Source of the DNA: Clostridia bacterium
GTDB lineage: Bacteria > Bacillota > Clostridia > Oscillospirales > RGIG577
Length of the DNA: 59,599 nucleotides
Direction of reading: 5' to 3'
Assembly: GCA_017405765.1 (NCBI GenBank)
Contig: JAFQZS010000051.1
Span: 1 to 59,599, forward strand
The position numbers and the translations under genes are program-made. Shown in pieces: positions 1 to 8,102 of the stretch; position 1 is the first letter of the stretch; every line of letters begins with the position of its first letter. The notes below the pieces were generated by a model. That model saw only the letters and a program-made list of their open reading frames with translations. It did not search any database and was not told the origin of the DNA.

Positions 1-11
1 AGCCGCCGCCC

Positions 12-40
12 TTGACATGCATTCCGTTCCCGCTTATACT
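12..40 (+). promoter_or_regulatory. Sigma-70/A-type promoter at the window edge
   Basis: TTGACA at 12-17 and TATACT at 35-40 are separated by exactly 17 bp. The promoter fires rightward into the hairpin at 49-74 and the tandem IS-end repeats, with no protein gene immediately downstream on this strand. It may belong to a mobile element whose remainder lies left of the window. Confidence 0.45.
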
Positions 41-48
41 GCAAGAAA

Positions 49-74
49 GGGAGGCCGGAATAATCCGCCCTCCC
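49..74. other. GC-rich hairpin
   Basis: An 11-bp stem with one C-C mismatch and an AATAA-type loop joins GGGAGGCCGGA to TCCGCCCTCCC. It is followed on the plus strand by an AT-rich stretch ending in TTTTT, so it could act as a weak terminator. The right half of the stem is repeated in the second 84-bp copy, but the left half is not. Confidence 0.45.
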
Positions 75-226
75 GCAATATATTATTTTTGCTCTGTTTT
101 ACACCATGCTTCGGGCTTTACACAAATTTTGGGACAGACCCGAATAATCCGCCCTCCCGCAATATATTATTTTTGCTCTGTTTTACACCATGCTTCGGAC
201 TTTACACAAATTTTGGGACAGACCCT
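59..226 (-). repeat. Two tandem 84-bp copies of an IS256-like terminal sequence
   Basis: Copies at 59-142 and about 143-225 differ at one visible position (CGGGC versus CGGAC). Read on the minus strand each begins GTCTGTCCCAAAATTTGTGT and continues with a GGTGTAAAA-containing segment. This closely resembles the element end at 59464 onward, which precedes an IS256-type transposase start. I infer solo or duplicated ends of a related IS, possibly a MITE-like remnant. No transposase frame is present here. Confidence 0.6.
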
Positions 227-230
227 CTGT

Positions 231-268
231 AAAAAAACAAGGGGGCGTTTTCACGCCCCCTTTGTTTT
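231..268 (-). terminator. Rho-independent terminator after the repeat-protein gene
   Basis: A GGGGGCGT/ACGCCCCC stem at 241-260 with a four-base loop is followed in the minus direction by a run of T residues (233-239). It lies just past the stop of the gene ending at 278. Confidence 0.85.
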
Positions 269-277
269 TCATAAGCT

Positions 278-1198
278 TTATTTTTTTGTAAACTTCTCTT
301 TTAAACTGCTGAATCCTGCTTTGATCTTGTCGTCTATATCCGTCTTGTCAAGCGCTTCCTGCGCTTTGCTCTTTAAGTCGCCCACACCTGCTTTGATCTT
401 ATCGTCGATATCCGTCTTGTCGAGCGCTTCCTGCGCCTTATTCTTCAGATCGCCGACGCCTGCTTTGATCTTGTCGTCGATGTCCGTCTTATCGAGCGCT
501 TCCTGTGCCTTGTTCTTTAAATCACCGACGCCTGCTTTGATCTTGTCGTCGATGTCCGTCTTATCGAGCGCTTCCTGCGCCTTATTCTTCAGATCGCCGA
601 TGCCTGCCTTTATCTTGTCGTCAATGTCTGTCTTATCAAGTGATTCATGCGCTTTTTGCTTCAGTGTTTCCTTAGCATCCTCAACTTTTAATTTGGCCTC
701 ATCGCGAGCTTCCTGCGCTTTTTCTTTTGCTTCGCGCAGCTTCTCTTTTGCCTTTGCCTCAGCCTCTTCACGCGCTTCCATAGCCTTCTCTTTTGCGCCC
801 TCGACCGCGTCCTTTACTTTGTCTTCAGCCTCGTCACGCATTTCGAGCGCCTTGTCCTTTACTCCTTCTGCCGCATCCTTAACTTTATCTTCGGCCTCGT
901 CTCGTATTTCGATTGCCTTCTCCTTTACGCCTTCTGCCGCGCCTTTTACTTTGTCCTCGGCCTCATCACGTATTTCCAAAACTTTGTCCTTAGCGCCCTC
1001 TACCGCGCCTTTTACTTTGTCTTCAGCCTCGTCGCGCATTTCCATAGCCTTTTCCTTAGCGCCCTCTATCGCGCCTTTTACTTTGTCCTCGGCCTCGTCG
1101 CGTATTTCCAAAACTTTGTCCTTTGCGCCTTCTACCGTGTCTTTTACTTTGTCCTCAGCCTTGTCCTTAATGTCCTCAATTTTATCTTTAATATCCAT
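278..1198 (-). CDS. LEA/apolipoprotein-like amphipathic helical repeat protein
   Basis: About 306 residues made almost entirely of Lys, Asp, Glu and Ala. The N-terminal half has roughly seven 22-residue repeats of the form RDEAEDKVKGAVEGAKDKVL, matching the 11/22-mer periodicity of apolipoprotein-like and LEA-like helices. The C-terminal half has five 24-residue repeats built on DKTDIDDKIKAGVGDLKNKA. There is no signal peptide, membrane segment or Cys, so it is probably cytoplasmic. I chose ATG at 1198 because GGAG lies 10 bases upstream; the in-frame GTG at 1207 is only one base from that site. It has its own promoter (1234-1262) and terminator. The function is unknown; desiccation or stress protection is only an analogy to LEA proteins. 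Repeats near-identical at DNA level make length variation between strains likely. Confidence 0.8.
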   Translation of the reverse strand: MDIKDKIEDIKDKAEDKVKDTVEGAKDKVLEIRDEAEDKVKGAIEGAKEKAMEMRDEAEDKVKGAVEGAKDKVLEIRDEAEDKVKGAAEGVKEKAIEIRDEAEDKVKDAAEGVKDKALEMRDEAEDKVKDAVEGAKEKAMEAREEAEAKAKEKLREAKEKAQEARDEAKLKVEDAKETLKQKAHESLDKTDIDDKIKAGIGDLKNKAQEALDKTDIDDKIKAGVGDLKNKAQEALDKTDIDDKIKAGVGDLKNKAQEALDKTDIDDKIKAGVGDLKSKAQEALDKTDIDDKIKAGFSSLKEKFTKK

Positions 1199-1233
1199 AT
1201 GATCCACGCTCCTTTTTTAACTGTCTTTACTTC

Positions 1234-1262
1234 AGTATATCATTCTCTTTCATTAAAGTCAA
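1234..1262 (-). promoter_or_regulatory. Promoter of the helical repeat protein gene
   Basis: Minus-strand TTGACT (1257-1262), a 17-bp spacer and TATACT (1234-1239) lie 36 bp upstream of the chosen start. The promoter abuts the stop of trpF, so the gene can be expressed apart from the trp operon. I saw no strong terminator between the two genes, so read-through is also possible. Confidence 0.7.
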
Positions 1263-1263
1263 T

Positions 1264-1938
1264 TTATACGCGAGAACGGAATTTTAATACCTCGCGCAGC
1301 CTGTTTTCATCTTTTATTCCCGGGCATGTTTCAACGCCCGTCATTATATCTGCCATATATGGAGATATTTTTAAGGCGACGTCTTCGATATTATCGGGAG
1401 TTATTCCTCCCGCGAGTATCACCGGAACGCGGCTTATACTTCTTATCTCTTCAAACATTCCTATATCGGCAGGCATGCTGCCTTCGGCGGCGTTTTGCGG
1501 CGTGCGCGGATCGCAAAGTATCGCATATACGCCTGCTCTTCCAAGAAGGCGCGTACATTCTTTTATGTCTGCCGTTTTAAACTGGCGCAGGCGCTCCTCG
1601 CTTGTAAACGGCATAGTCTTTATAACACCTATACCCAACGGCGAAAGACTTCGCACTATATATTCTGTGTCGCTAAGCGTCTCTTTATAATGAAGCTGCA
1701 CATAATCGGGGCGAAGCTTGGATATGAGCCCGATTATCTTTTCTCTTTCCCCGCCCGTAACAACGCACGTTTTGAGGTTCGGCGGCGCGGCGACGATAAG
1801 ACGCGCCGCCTCGTCTCTTTTTAAATTCCACGGCACCCGCGCGGGATATTCGGTAACAAAACCCGCGACGTCCGCCGAAAGGTCGCCCAGAAGCTTTACG
1901 TCTTCCTTACGCATAAGTCCGCATATTTTTATTTTCAT
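1264..1938 (-). CDS. trpF: Phosphoribosylanthranilate isomerase TrpF
   Basis: Catalyses the Amadori rearrangement of N-(5'-phosphoribosyl)anthranilate to CdRP in tryptophan synthesis. The protein (224 aa, normal length) starts MKIKICGL, the family signature containing the catalytic Cys, and has the general-acid Asp in ILCDPRTP and a C-terminal ILAGGITPDN phosphate-binding loop. It overlaps the end of trpC by the four bases ATGA, indicating translational coupling. It is the last gene of the T-box-controlled minus-strand trp operon. Confidence 0.95.
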   Translation of the reverse strand: MKIKICGLMRKEDVKLLGDLSADVAGFVTEYPARVPWNLKRDEAARLIVAAPPNLKTCVVTGGEREKIIGLISKLRPDYVQLHYKETLSDTEYIVRSLSPLGIGVIKTMPFTSEERLRQFKTADIKECTRLLGRAGVYAILCDPRTPQNAAEGSMPADIGMFEEIRSISRVPVILAGGITPDNIEDVALKISPYMADIMTGVETCPGIKDENRLREVLKFRSRV

Positions 1939-2633
1939 CGCATCTCACCGCCGCACATTTCTCGGTAAAACTTTGCCGTGTCTGCGGCTTTCCACAGCGC
2001 CGTGCCGACAAGCGCCGCATCTGCGCCGTATTCTATGGCATCCCTTGCATCCCCGGGCGTTTCTATGCCGCTCTCGCTTATGATGCACGCGTCCTTTGGC
2101 GCATATGCGGCGAGAAGCTTCGTATGAGAAACGCCACCCGAGTCTTTTTCAAGTCCCGTAATATCGCGATTGTTTATCCCCACAAGCTTTGCTCCCAGTT
2201 CGCGTGAAAGCATAAGCTGCTCTTTTGTATGCGTCTCGACAAGCGGTTCAAGCCCCATCTCTAAAGCTTTATAATAAAGCCTTTTAAGGATCTGTCTTTC
2301 AGTCACAGCGCATATGAGCAGCACGGCTGACGCGCCCGCTTCTTTTGTTATGTATAGCTCTGACTCGTCCGTTATAAAATCCTTTCTCAGCACCGGTATA
2401 TTAACGGCGGAAGTTATACTTTTTAAAAGCCGGACAGAGCCGCCGAAATGCTTTTGCTCCGTTACTACCGACAGCGCAGGCGCCCCTAAGCTCTCAAAAA
2501 GCATTGCCATAGCCACAGGATCGCGTCCCCTTGTAAGTTCTCCCTCTTTAGGCGATATCAGCTTTATATCGGGGATAACGGGAACGATCCCCGTTTCCTT
2601 CTTCTTTTTTATGGAGTCCGAAAAGAGCATCAT
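1935..2633 (-). CDS. trpC: Indole-3-glycerol phosphate synthase TrpC (short form)
   Basis: Closes the indole ring of CdRP to give indole-3-glycerol phosphate. The protein is 232 aa, shorter than the usual 250-265, because the N-terminal extension before the first barrel strand is reduced. Visible catalytic elements are Lys in PDIKLISPKEG, Lys in VLRKDF, Glu in PLVETH, Asn in VGINNRD, and Glu-Ser in ISESGI. The residue two before the first Lys, usually Glu (AEIK/AEYK), is Asp here. Its start lies 10 bases downstream of trpD's stop and its end overlaps trpF. Confidence 0.92.
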   Translation of the reverse strand: MMLFSDSIKKKKETGIVPVIPDIKLISPKEGELTRGRDPVAMAMLFESLGAPALSVVTEQKHFGGSVRLLKSITSAVNIPVLRKDFITDESELYITKEAGASAVLLICAVTERQILKRLYYKALEMGLEPLVETHTKEQLMLSRELGAKLVGINNRDITGLEKDSGGVSHTKLLAAYAPKDACIISESGIETPGDARDAIEYGADAALVGTALWKAADTAKFYREMCGGEMR

Positions 2634-2643
2634 TATCAGCCAC

Positions 2644-3663
2644 CTAAAAAGAATTCGACTTTTCTTTCAGAACCGAAAGCTTCTTTTCGGCCGCACCGCT
2701 GTCAATAAGCGAAGCCGCCAGCTCTATTCCGTCCTTAATGCTCTCGCATTTTCCGCCCACATACAGCGCACCCGCCGAATTAAATACGATCGCATCACGC
2801 CTTGCATCTTTTATCTCTCCCGAAAAAACGCCGTTTATCGTCGCCGCATTCACCTCAGGCGTTCCTGTCTTTATATCATCAAGCCTGCATCTTTTAAGCC
2901 CGAAATCCTCGGGAGCCATTATGTATTTTTTGACCTCTCCGTCTTTAAGCTCGTTTACCTTCGTTTCTCCGATAAGAGATATCTCGTCAAGACCGTCCAC
3001 TCCGTAAACGAACATGGCTCTCGTATAGCCAAGCTCTTTTGCCACATATGTTACGGTATCCAAAAGCTCCTCCTTGTATACGCCCAAAAGATGCCTGGGC
3101 GCAAATGCGGGATTTATAAGCGGACCGATTATCGTATAGAAGATCGTCTTTATGCCAAGCTCCGTTTCGGGCGGAAGCACCTTGCCCATAACGGGATGAA
3201 AAAGCGGTGCGTAAATAAATGCTATACCAACATCTTCTATAAGCTTCTCGACCTGTTCGGGCGTAAGGTTTATATTTACTCCGAGCGCCTCCAATACGTC
3301 TGCGCTTCCCGAAAGGCTTGATATCGAACGGCTGCCGTGCTTTGCTATCGGTATGCCGCCCGCCGCCGCAACAAGCGCCGTCGCCGTTGAAATATTAAAG
3401 GTGCTGAGGCCGCCGCCGGTGCCGCAGGTGTCCATAAGCTCAAAATCGACCTTTGGGCGAAGCGGAACGCAGTTTACTCTCATAGCCTTGGCTATTGCGG
3501 CTATTTCGGGAAGAGACGCGCCCTTCATTAAAAGCGCCACCTGAAAACCGGCTATCTGCACATCTGATACCTCATTTTTATTTATAGCTGCTATCAGCGC
3601 GAAAATCTCATCCGCACTTAAATTCTGCCTTGTTGTAAGTTTTGTAAGTATGTCCTTATACAT
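2644..3663 (-). CDS. trpD: Anthranilate phosphoribosyltransferase TrpD
   Basis: Transfers phosphoribosyl from PRPP to anthranilate. The protein is 339 aa, the usual length, with the PRPP-binding glycine loop CGTGGGLSTFNIST near residue 80 and the KHGSRS motif that follows. ATG at 3663 is preceded by AAGGAGAG at good spacing. There is no fused TrpG glutaminase domain. It is third in the operon after trpB and trpA. Confidence 0.96.
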   Translation of the reverse strand: MYKDILTKLTTRQNLSADEIFALIAAINKNEVSDVQIAGFQVALLMKGASLPEIAAIAKAMRVNCVPLRPKVDFELMDTCGTGGGLSTFNISTATALVAAAGGIPIAKHGSRSISSLSGSADVLEALGVNINLTPEQVEKLIEDVGIAFIYAPLFHPVMGKVLPPETELGIKTIFYTIIGPLINPAFAPRHLLGVYKEELLDTVTYVAKELGYTRAMFVYGVDGLDEISLIGETKVNELKDGEVKKYIMAPEDFGLKRCRLDDIKTGTPEVNAATINGVFSGEIKDARRDAIVFNSAGALYVGGKCESIKDGIELAASLIDSGAAEKKLSVLKEKSNSF

Positions 3664-3692
3664 GTTTTTTCTCTCCTTTTCAATAAATTTAT

Positions 3693-4469
3693 TTATATGT
3701 TTTTTATTGCCTCTTTCATTGTTTTTACGTATTCATATACATACGTCTCACTGTCTTTACCGTGCTCGCCTATAATGCGCACTATTGCGGAACCTACGAT
3801 AACTCCGTCTGATAACGACGCCATTTCGCGTGCCTGCTTTGGCGTAGATATGCCGAAGCCCACCGCCGCGGGGATATCGGAAACGCGCTTTGCAAGCGCA
3901 GTCATATTGCCTATATTCGTAGTTATGCTGCTTCTTTCGCCGGTAACGCCCAGCGAAGAAACACAATATAAAAAGCCTTCCGCTTCGCGCGCTATAATTT
4001 CTATACGCTCGTTTGACGTCGGTGCGACAAGAGAGATAAAGTCTATACCGTATTTGCGGCATAGCGGCGCAAATTCGTTTTTCTCCTCAAACGGAACATC
4101 GGGAAGTATCACTCCGCAAATGCCCGCTTCAAGCGCGCGCTTTAAAAACCTTTCCGTTCCGTAAGAAAACAGCACATTGGCATACGTCATAATAACAAGC
4201 GGTACGCTCACTTCGTTTTTTATTCTTGCCGCCATGTCGAGTATCTTATCTGTTGTGACGCCGCCCGAAAGAGCGCGCGCATTCGCCGCCTGTATCACCG
4301 GTCCCTCCGCCGTAGGATCGGAAAACGGTATGCCAAGCTCTATTATATCGGCTCCGGCCCTCGCAATTGACTTAATAAGCTTCTCTGTAGTTTCAATATC
4401 CGGATCGCCGCATGTTAAAAACGGTATGAATGCTTTTCCGTTGTCAAACGCTTTCTTTATCCTGCTCAT
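3693..4469 (-). CDS. trpA: Tryptophan synthase alpha subunit TrpA
   Basis: Cleaves indole-3-glycerol phosphate to indole and glyceraldehyde 3-phosphate, channelling indole to TrpB. The protein is 258 aa. The catalytic Glu is in ELGIPFSDP (residue 44). The position of the second catalytic acid, Asp60 of the E. coli enzyme in ADGP, is Glu here (AEGP, residue 55); I believe this is a recurring Firmicute variant rather than an inactivating change. The start overlaps trpB's stop by ATGA, so the two subunits are translationally coupled. Confidence 0.96.
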   Translation of the reverse strand: MSRIKKAFDNGKAFIPFLTCGDPDIETTEKLIKSIARAGADIIELGIPFSDPTAEGPVIQAANARALSGGVTTDKILDMAARIKNEVSVPLVIMTYANVLFSYGTERFLKRALEAGICGVILPDVPFEEKNEFAPLCRKYGIDFISLVAPTSNERIEIIAREAEGFLYCVSSLGVTGERSSITTNIGNMTALAKRVSDIPAAVGFGISTPKQAREMASLSDGVIVGSAIVRIIGEHGKDSETYVYEYVKTMKEAIKNI

Positions 4470-5650
4470 TCGTAAATTTCCTCCCCTCTGTAACGCGCCA
4501 TGGCAGCGCAGTCCTTATCTCCGCGTCCCGAAATATTTATGACGATTATTTTGTCTTTTTCCATTGTCGGCGCAAGCTTTAAGGCGTATGCCACGGCATG
4601 TGCGCTCTCTATGGCCGGTATTATGCCTTCCGTCCTTGAAAGGTACTCGAATGCGTTTACCGCTTCTTCGTCAGTTATCGCGACGTACTGTGCGCGTCCC
4701 GTATCATGAAGGTATGCATGCTCGGGGCCTATACCCGGATAATCGAGCCCTGCCGATATCGAATATACGGGAGCGATCTGTCCGTATTCATCCTGGCAGA
4801 AATACGACTTCATGCCGTGGAATATGCCCTCTCTGCCGGTTGCTATCGTCGCTGCAGTCGACGGTGTGTCTATGCCCAGTCCCGCCGCCTCGCATCCTAT
4901 AAGCCCCACCTGTTCGTCTCCGATAAAGTGATAAAACGCGCCCATCGCATTCGATCCGCCGCCCACGCAGGCTATAACGGCGTCGGGCAGGCGTCCCTCT
5001 TTTTTCATCATCTGTTCCTTTATTTCTTTCGATATGACCGACTGAAAGTCGCGTACCATCTCGGGAAACGGATGCGGCCCCATTACCGAGCCCAAAACGT
5101 AATGCGTATCGTCCATTCGCGCCGTCCACTCGCGCATCGTCTCGGATACCGCGTCTTTAAGCGTGGCCGTTCCGCTTTTTACCGCATGTACCTTTGCCCC
5201 CAAAAGGCGCATCCTGTACACATTGAGCGCCTGACGCTTAGTGTCCTCCTCGCCCATGAATATCTCGCACTCCATGCCCATGAGCGCAGCTGCCGTCGCC
5301 GTGGCAACGCCGTGTTGACCTGCGCCGGTTTCGGCGATAACGCGCGTCTTGCCCATCTTTTTTGCAAGCAGCGTCTGTCCCAGCACGTTGTTTATCTTGT
5401 GGGATCCCGTGTGGTTTAAGTCCTCGCGCTTTAAATATATTTTTGCCCCTTTTAGATCCTTCGTCATATTATCGGCGTAATATAAAAGCGAAGGCCTGCC
5501 TGCGTATTCGTTTAAGAGCGATTTAAGCTCGCGGTTGAAATCAGCGTCGTTTTTATACTTGTCGTACGCTGCCTCCAGCTCTGTAACGGCGTTCATCAGC
5601 GTTTCCGGTATATACTGACCGCCGTGTATACCGTATCTTCCCTTTGACAT
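4466..5650 (-). CDS. trpB: Tryptophan synthase beta subunit TrpB
   Basis: Condenses indole and serine to tryptophan with PLP. The protein is 394 aa, the usual TrpB1 length. The PLP Lys is at about residue 85 in [11 protein letters not shown], the catalytic Glu at about 107 in ETGAGQHG, and the phosphate loop is GGGSNAMG. It is the first gene after the T-box leader, with GGAGG 7 bases before ATG. Having trpB and trpA promoter-proximal, ahead of trpD, C and F, differs from the common E-G-D-C-F-B-A order. Confidence 0.97.
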   Translation of the reverse strand: MSKGRYGIHGGQYIPETLMNAVTELEAAYDKYKNDADFNRELKSLLNEYAGRPSLLYYADNMTKDLKGAKIYLKREDLNHTGSHKINNVLGQTLLAKKMGKTRVIAETGAGQHGVATATAAALMGMECEIFMGEEDTKRQALNVYRMRLLGAKVHAVKSGTATLKDAVSETMREWTARMDDTHYVLGSVMGPHPFPEMVRDFQSVISKEIKEQMMKKEGRLPDAVIACVGGGSNAMGAFYHFIGDEQVGLIGCEAAGLGIDTPSTAATIATGREGIFHGMKSYFCQDEYGQIAPVYSISAGLDYPGIGPEHAYLHDTGRAQYVAITDEEAVNAFEYLSRTEGIIPAIESAHAVAYALKLAPTMEKDKIIVINISGRGDKDCAAMARYRGEEIYE

Positions 5651-5687
5651 ATCTTATCCTCCGTATTAAGCTTTAAAAAATCAAATA

Positions 5688-5968
5688 AAAAAGACCCTTC
5701 CTCAACGTAAATACGTCAAGGACGAGTCTTATAAGCTCGCGGTGCCACCTTGATTCGGAAAAAAACTTTTCCGCACTCTTTGAGATACCATCATATCCCC
5801 GGCAACTTACGTATGCCTTCACGTCGCCGAATACTCAAAAGAAACCTCTTTCTTTGTTCGACGCCCTCAGCGGCCCATTTGACAGCTTGTTTTCCGCCGG
5901 GCTCTCACCTGCCCCGACTCTCTGTGGGAACATCACTGCCGTTACTTCCGCTTCAACGGTTTTTATTG
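5688..5968 (-). promoter_or_regulatory. Tryptophan T-box riboswitch leader of the trp operon
   Basis: The minus-strand leader shows a stem I region with AGAGAGTCGGGGC and GGTGAGAGCC, then a specifier segment AAATGGGCCGCTGAG. The specifier codon reads UGG (5875-5877), Trp. The T-box sequence AAGGTGGCACCGCG is at 5738-5751, where TGGC can pair with uncharged tRNA-CCA. A terminator hairpin built on GACTCGTCC...GGAAGGGTC ends in TTTTTT (5688-5728). Uncharged tRNA-Trp should favour antitermination into trpB. The 5' end is inferred from the promoter at 5975-6003. Confidence 0.93.
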
Positions 5969-5974
5969 TTTTAT

Positions 5975-6003
5975 ATAATACCAGCGCTTTTTTCTATTGT
6001 CAA
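5975..6003 (-). promoter_or_regulatory. trp operon promoter
   Basis: A consensus TTGACA (5998-6003), a 17-bp spacer and TATTAT (5975-5980) lie immediately downstream of the YyaL-like gene's stop codon. Transcription should begin near 5968 and enter the T-box leader. Confidence 0.85.
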
Positions 6004-6017
6004 CACTTTTTTGAAAT

Positions 6018-7895
6018 TTATTCTAATTCGTTGGCGGGCGGATAACAAAGCTCGCCCTCGCAGACATAGTATGTCGTTTTATCATTTAAAAGGCGGTACT
6101 CATCCGTTTCGCCCGCAAGCAAAAACGCCCAATCGGAACGAACATGCAGCCCTTTTGGCGTCATGCCGTCTTTCGTTACGCATACTATCTTCTTTACGGG
6201 GAGGCGCGAATAAAGATAAAACGCATACGCGACGGGGCGCCCTGCCGACTGAGCGTTCATAAACGCTGTCTGACTGTTTGATATCGCTTCAAAAGTCTCG
6301 TCTTCGGTAAGAAGTGCGATTCTGGAAAGCACGAAAGACATCATGCTGTTACCCGACGGCAGCGCGCCGTCGAAAGTTTCCTTGGGGCGCGAAAACAGTT
6401 TTTCGTTTTCTGTGCCTGAGAAGAAAAAGCCTCCGTCTTTTTCATCCCAAAAGTCGCGGCATACCTTTTTTGTAAGCTCCAAAGCCCTTAATAAATACCT
6501 GTTCTCAAAAGAAGCCTCATACATTTGAAGAAGGGCAAATATATAAAAAGCGTAATCGTCTATAAAGCCCGCGCCCATACGTTTGTCTCCGCTTATACCT
6601 GCAAAGACAACGTCGCCTTCTGTAAGCTTACTCTCAATAAAGGAGATCGTCTTCTCTGCTTTTTTTGTAAAGCTTTCATCTCCCGTTATACGTCCTGCCA
6701 TGGCATATGCCGCAGCGGTAAGAGCGTTTGACGAGGTCAGGCGCTTTTTGTCTGTATGAAGCTTTGCACGGTTCTTGCGATACTCATATACACGTTTTAT
6801 AAGATCGTCCATTTTGCCGGGATGATCGGGGTTATTTATAAGGTTTAGAATATTTTTGTCCTGGAAATTCCCCCCTTCGCTTACGCCGAAATAATTGCAG
6901 AAACGTTCTCCGTCCTCATTTCCCAGAAGATCGATAAGCTCGCTTTTTGAAAAAACGTAAAACCTTCCCTCTTCTCCCTCAGAATCCGCATCCTGCGCCG
7001 AATAGAATCCGCCGTCGGGCGAAGCCATCTCTTTTTCAAGATAAGAAAATACCCTTATCGCAACTTCCTTATAAAAATCATCACCCGTTTCCTCATACGC
7101 CATAAGATACGCCGCTGCCAACCATGCGTTCGTATAGAGCATTTTCTCAAAATGAGGCGCAAGCCAAAAGCGGTCTGTTGAATAGCGGCAGAATCCGCCT
7201 CCCACATGGTCGAATATGCCACCGTAAAACATCTGTTTAAGCGTCGTTTCGGCCATATACGGCGCCGTGCGCATAAGATACATCATGGCGTGCCCCGACG
7301 GAAACTTCGGCGCGCCGCCGAATCCTCCGAAATCCTTGTCAAAGCCGCTCTCGTACATGGAGACAATGTACTTCTGCGACGGATACTCCGCGTCGTCCGC
7401 GTCCGACTCTCTCGTGCGGTTCAATGCCTCCGCCACACGGGCAGACTGCGAGAGCACGCCGTCGCGGTTATTCTCCCACTGCTCATCTAAGGCTTCGATA
7501 AGCTTTAAAAAATATGGCTTTGTAAAATAATTGCCGGCGTAAAAGGGCTTTCCGTCGGCGTCGGCGAATATACTCATGGGCCATCCGCCGCGTCCCGTCA
7601 TTGCCTGACATGCGCGCATGTATACGCCGTCTATATCGGGACGTTCCTCTCTGTCGACCTTGATCGAGACAAACGAGCGATTTAAAGCCTCGGCAACTTC
7701 TTCGTCTTCAAAGCTTTCATGTGCCATAACGTGGCACCAGTGGCACGTAGAATACCCTATGCTTATAAAAACAGGCTTGTTTTCGCGCCTTGCCTTTTCA
7801 AACGCCTCCCTGCCCCACGGATACCAATTGACGGGATTATTTGCATGCTGCAAAAGATATGGGCTCGTTTCATATATAAGCGCATTAGTATGCAT
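6018..7895 (-). CDS. Thioredoxin-fold DUF255 protein, YyaL/SPATA20-like
   Basis: About 625 aa. Residues 1-170 form the thioredoxin-like DUF255 domain: [15 protein letters not shown], then the active-site-like [14 protein letters not shown] and the GGWPM segment. The remainder resembles the (alpha/alpha)6 barrel of N-acylglucosamine epimerase-like proteins, with the conserved [10 protein letters not shown] and [10 protein letters not shown] motifs. The protein is predicted cytoplasmic. The biochemical role of the family is not settled. I chose ATG at 7895 (GAGGTGA about 6 bases upstream) over the GTG at 7904, which overlaps that site. Confidence 0.9.
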   Translation of the reverse strand: MHTNALIYETSPYLLQHANNPVNWYPWGREAFEKARRENKPVFISIGYSTCHWCHVMAHESFEDEEVAEALNRSFVSIKVDREERPDIDGVYMRACQAMTGRGGWPMSIFADADGKPFYAGNYFTKPYFLKLIEALDEQWENNRDGVLSQSARVAEALNRTRESDADDAEYPSQKYIVSMYESGFDKDFGGFGGAPKFPSGHAMMYLMRTAPYMAETTLKQMFYGGIFDHVGGGFCRYSTDRFWLAPHFEKMLYTNAWLAAAYLMAYEETGDDFYKEVAIRVFSYLEKEMASPDGGFYSAQDADSEGEEGRFYVFSKSELIDLLGNEDGERFCNYFGVSEGGNFQDKNILNLINNPDHPGKMDDLIKRVYEYRKNRAKLHTDKKRLTSSNALTAAAYAMAGRITGDESFTKKAEKTISFIESKLTEGDVVFAGISGDKRMGAGFIDDYAFYIFALLQMYEASFENRYLLRALELTKKVCRDFWDEKDGGFFFSGTENEKLFSRPKETFDGALPSGNSMMSFVLSRIALLTEDETFEAISNSQTAFMNAQSAGRPVAYAFYLYSRLPVKKIVCVTKDGMTPKGLHVRSDWAFLLAGETDEYRLLNDKTTYYVCEGELCYPPANELE

Positions 7896-8102
7896 CGATA
7901 TCACCTCAAATATATTCTCTGCTGTTTATTATGATATTATTTTTACATTTTATCACGAGCTTTGTCAAACTATGCGGAACAATTTCCGCGTTTTGTTTCG
8001 TCAAAAGTCGAAAAACTGAAAGTAAACTCTTGAATTACATTCCCAAACGTGATAAATTACCCTATACTACCCCTATACAGCTCTTAAGGAGACAAAAAGA
8101 AA

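Noticed and set aside
12-1202. Long plus-strand open frame across the repeat protein gene and IS ends
   Set aside because: It is the opposite strand of a highly repetitive gene, lacks a ribosome site, and has a Ser/Ala composition expected from Lys/Glu/Asp codons read backwards. The minus-strand gene has promoter, ribosome site and terminator.
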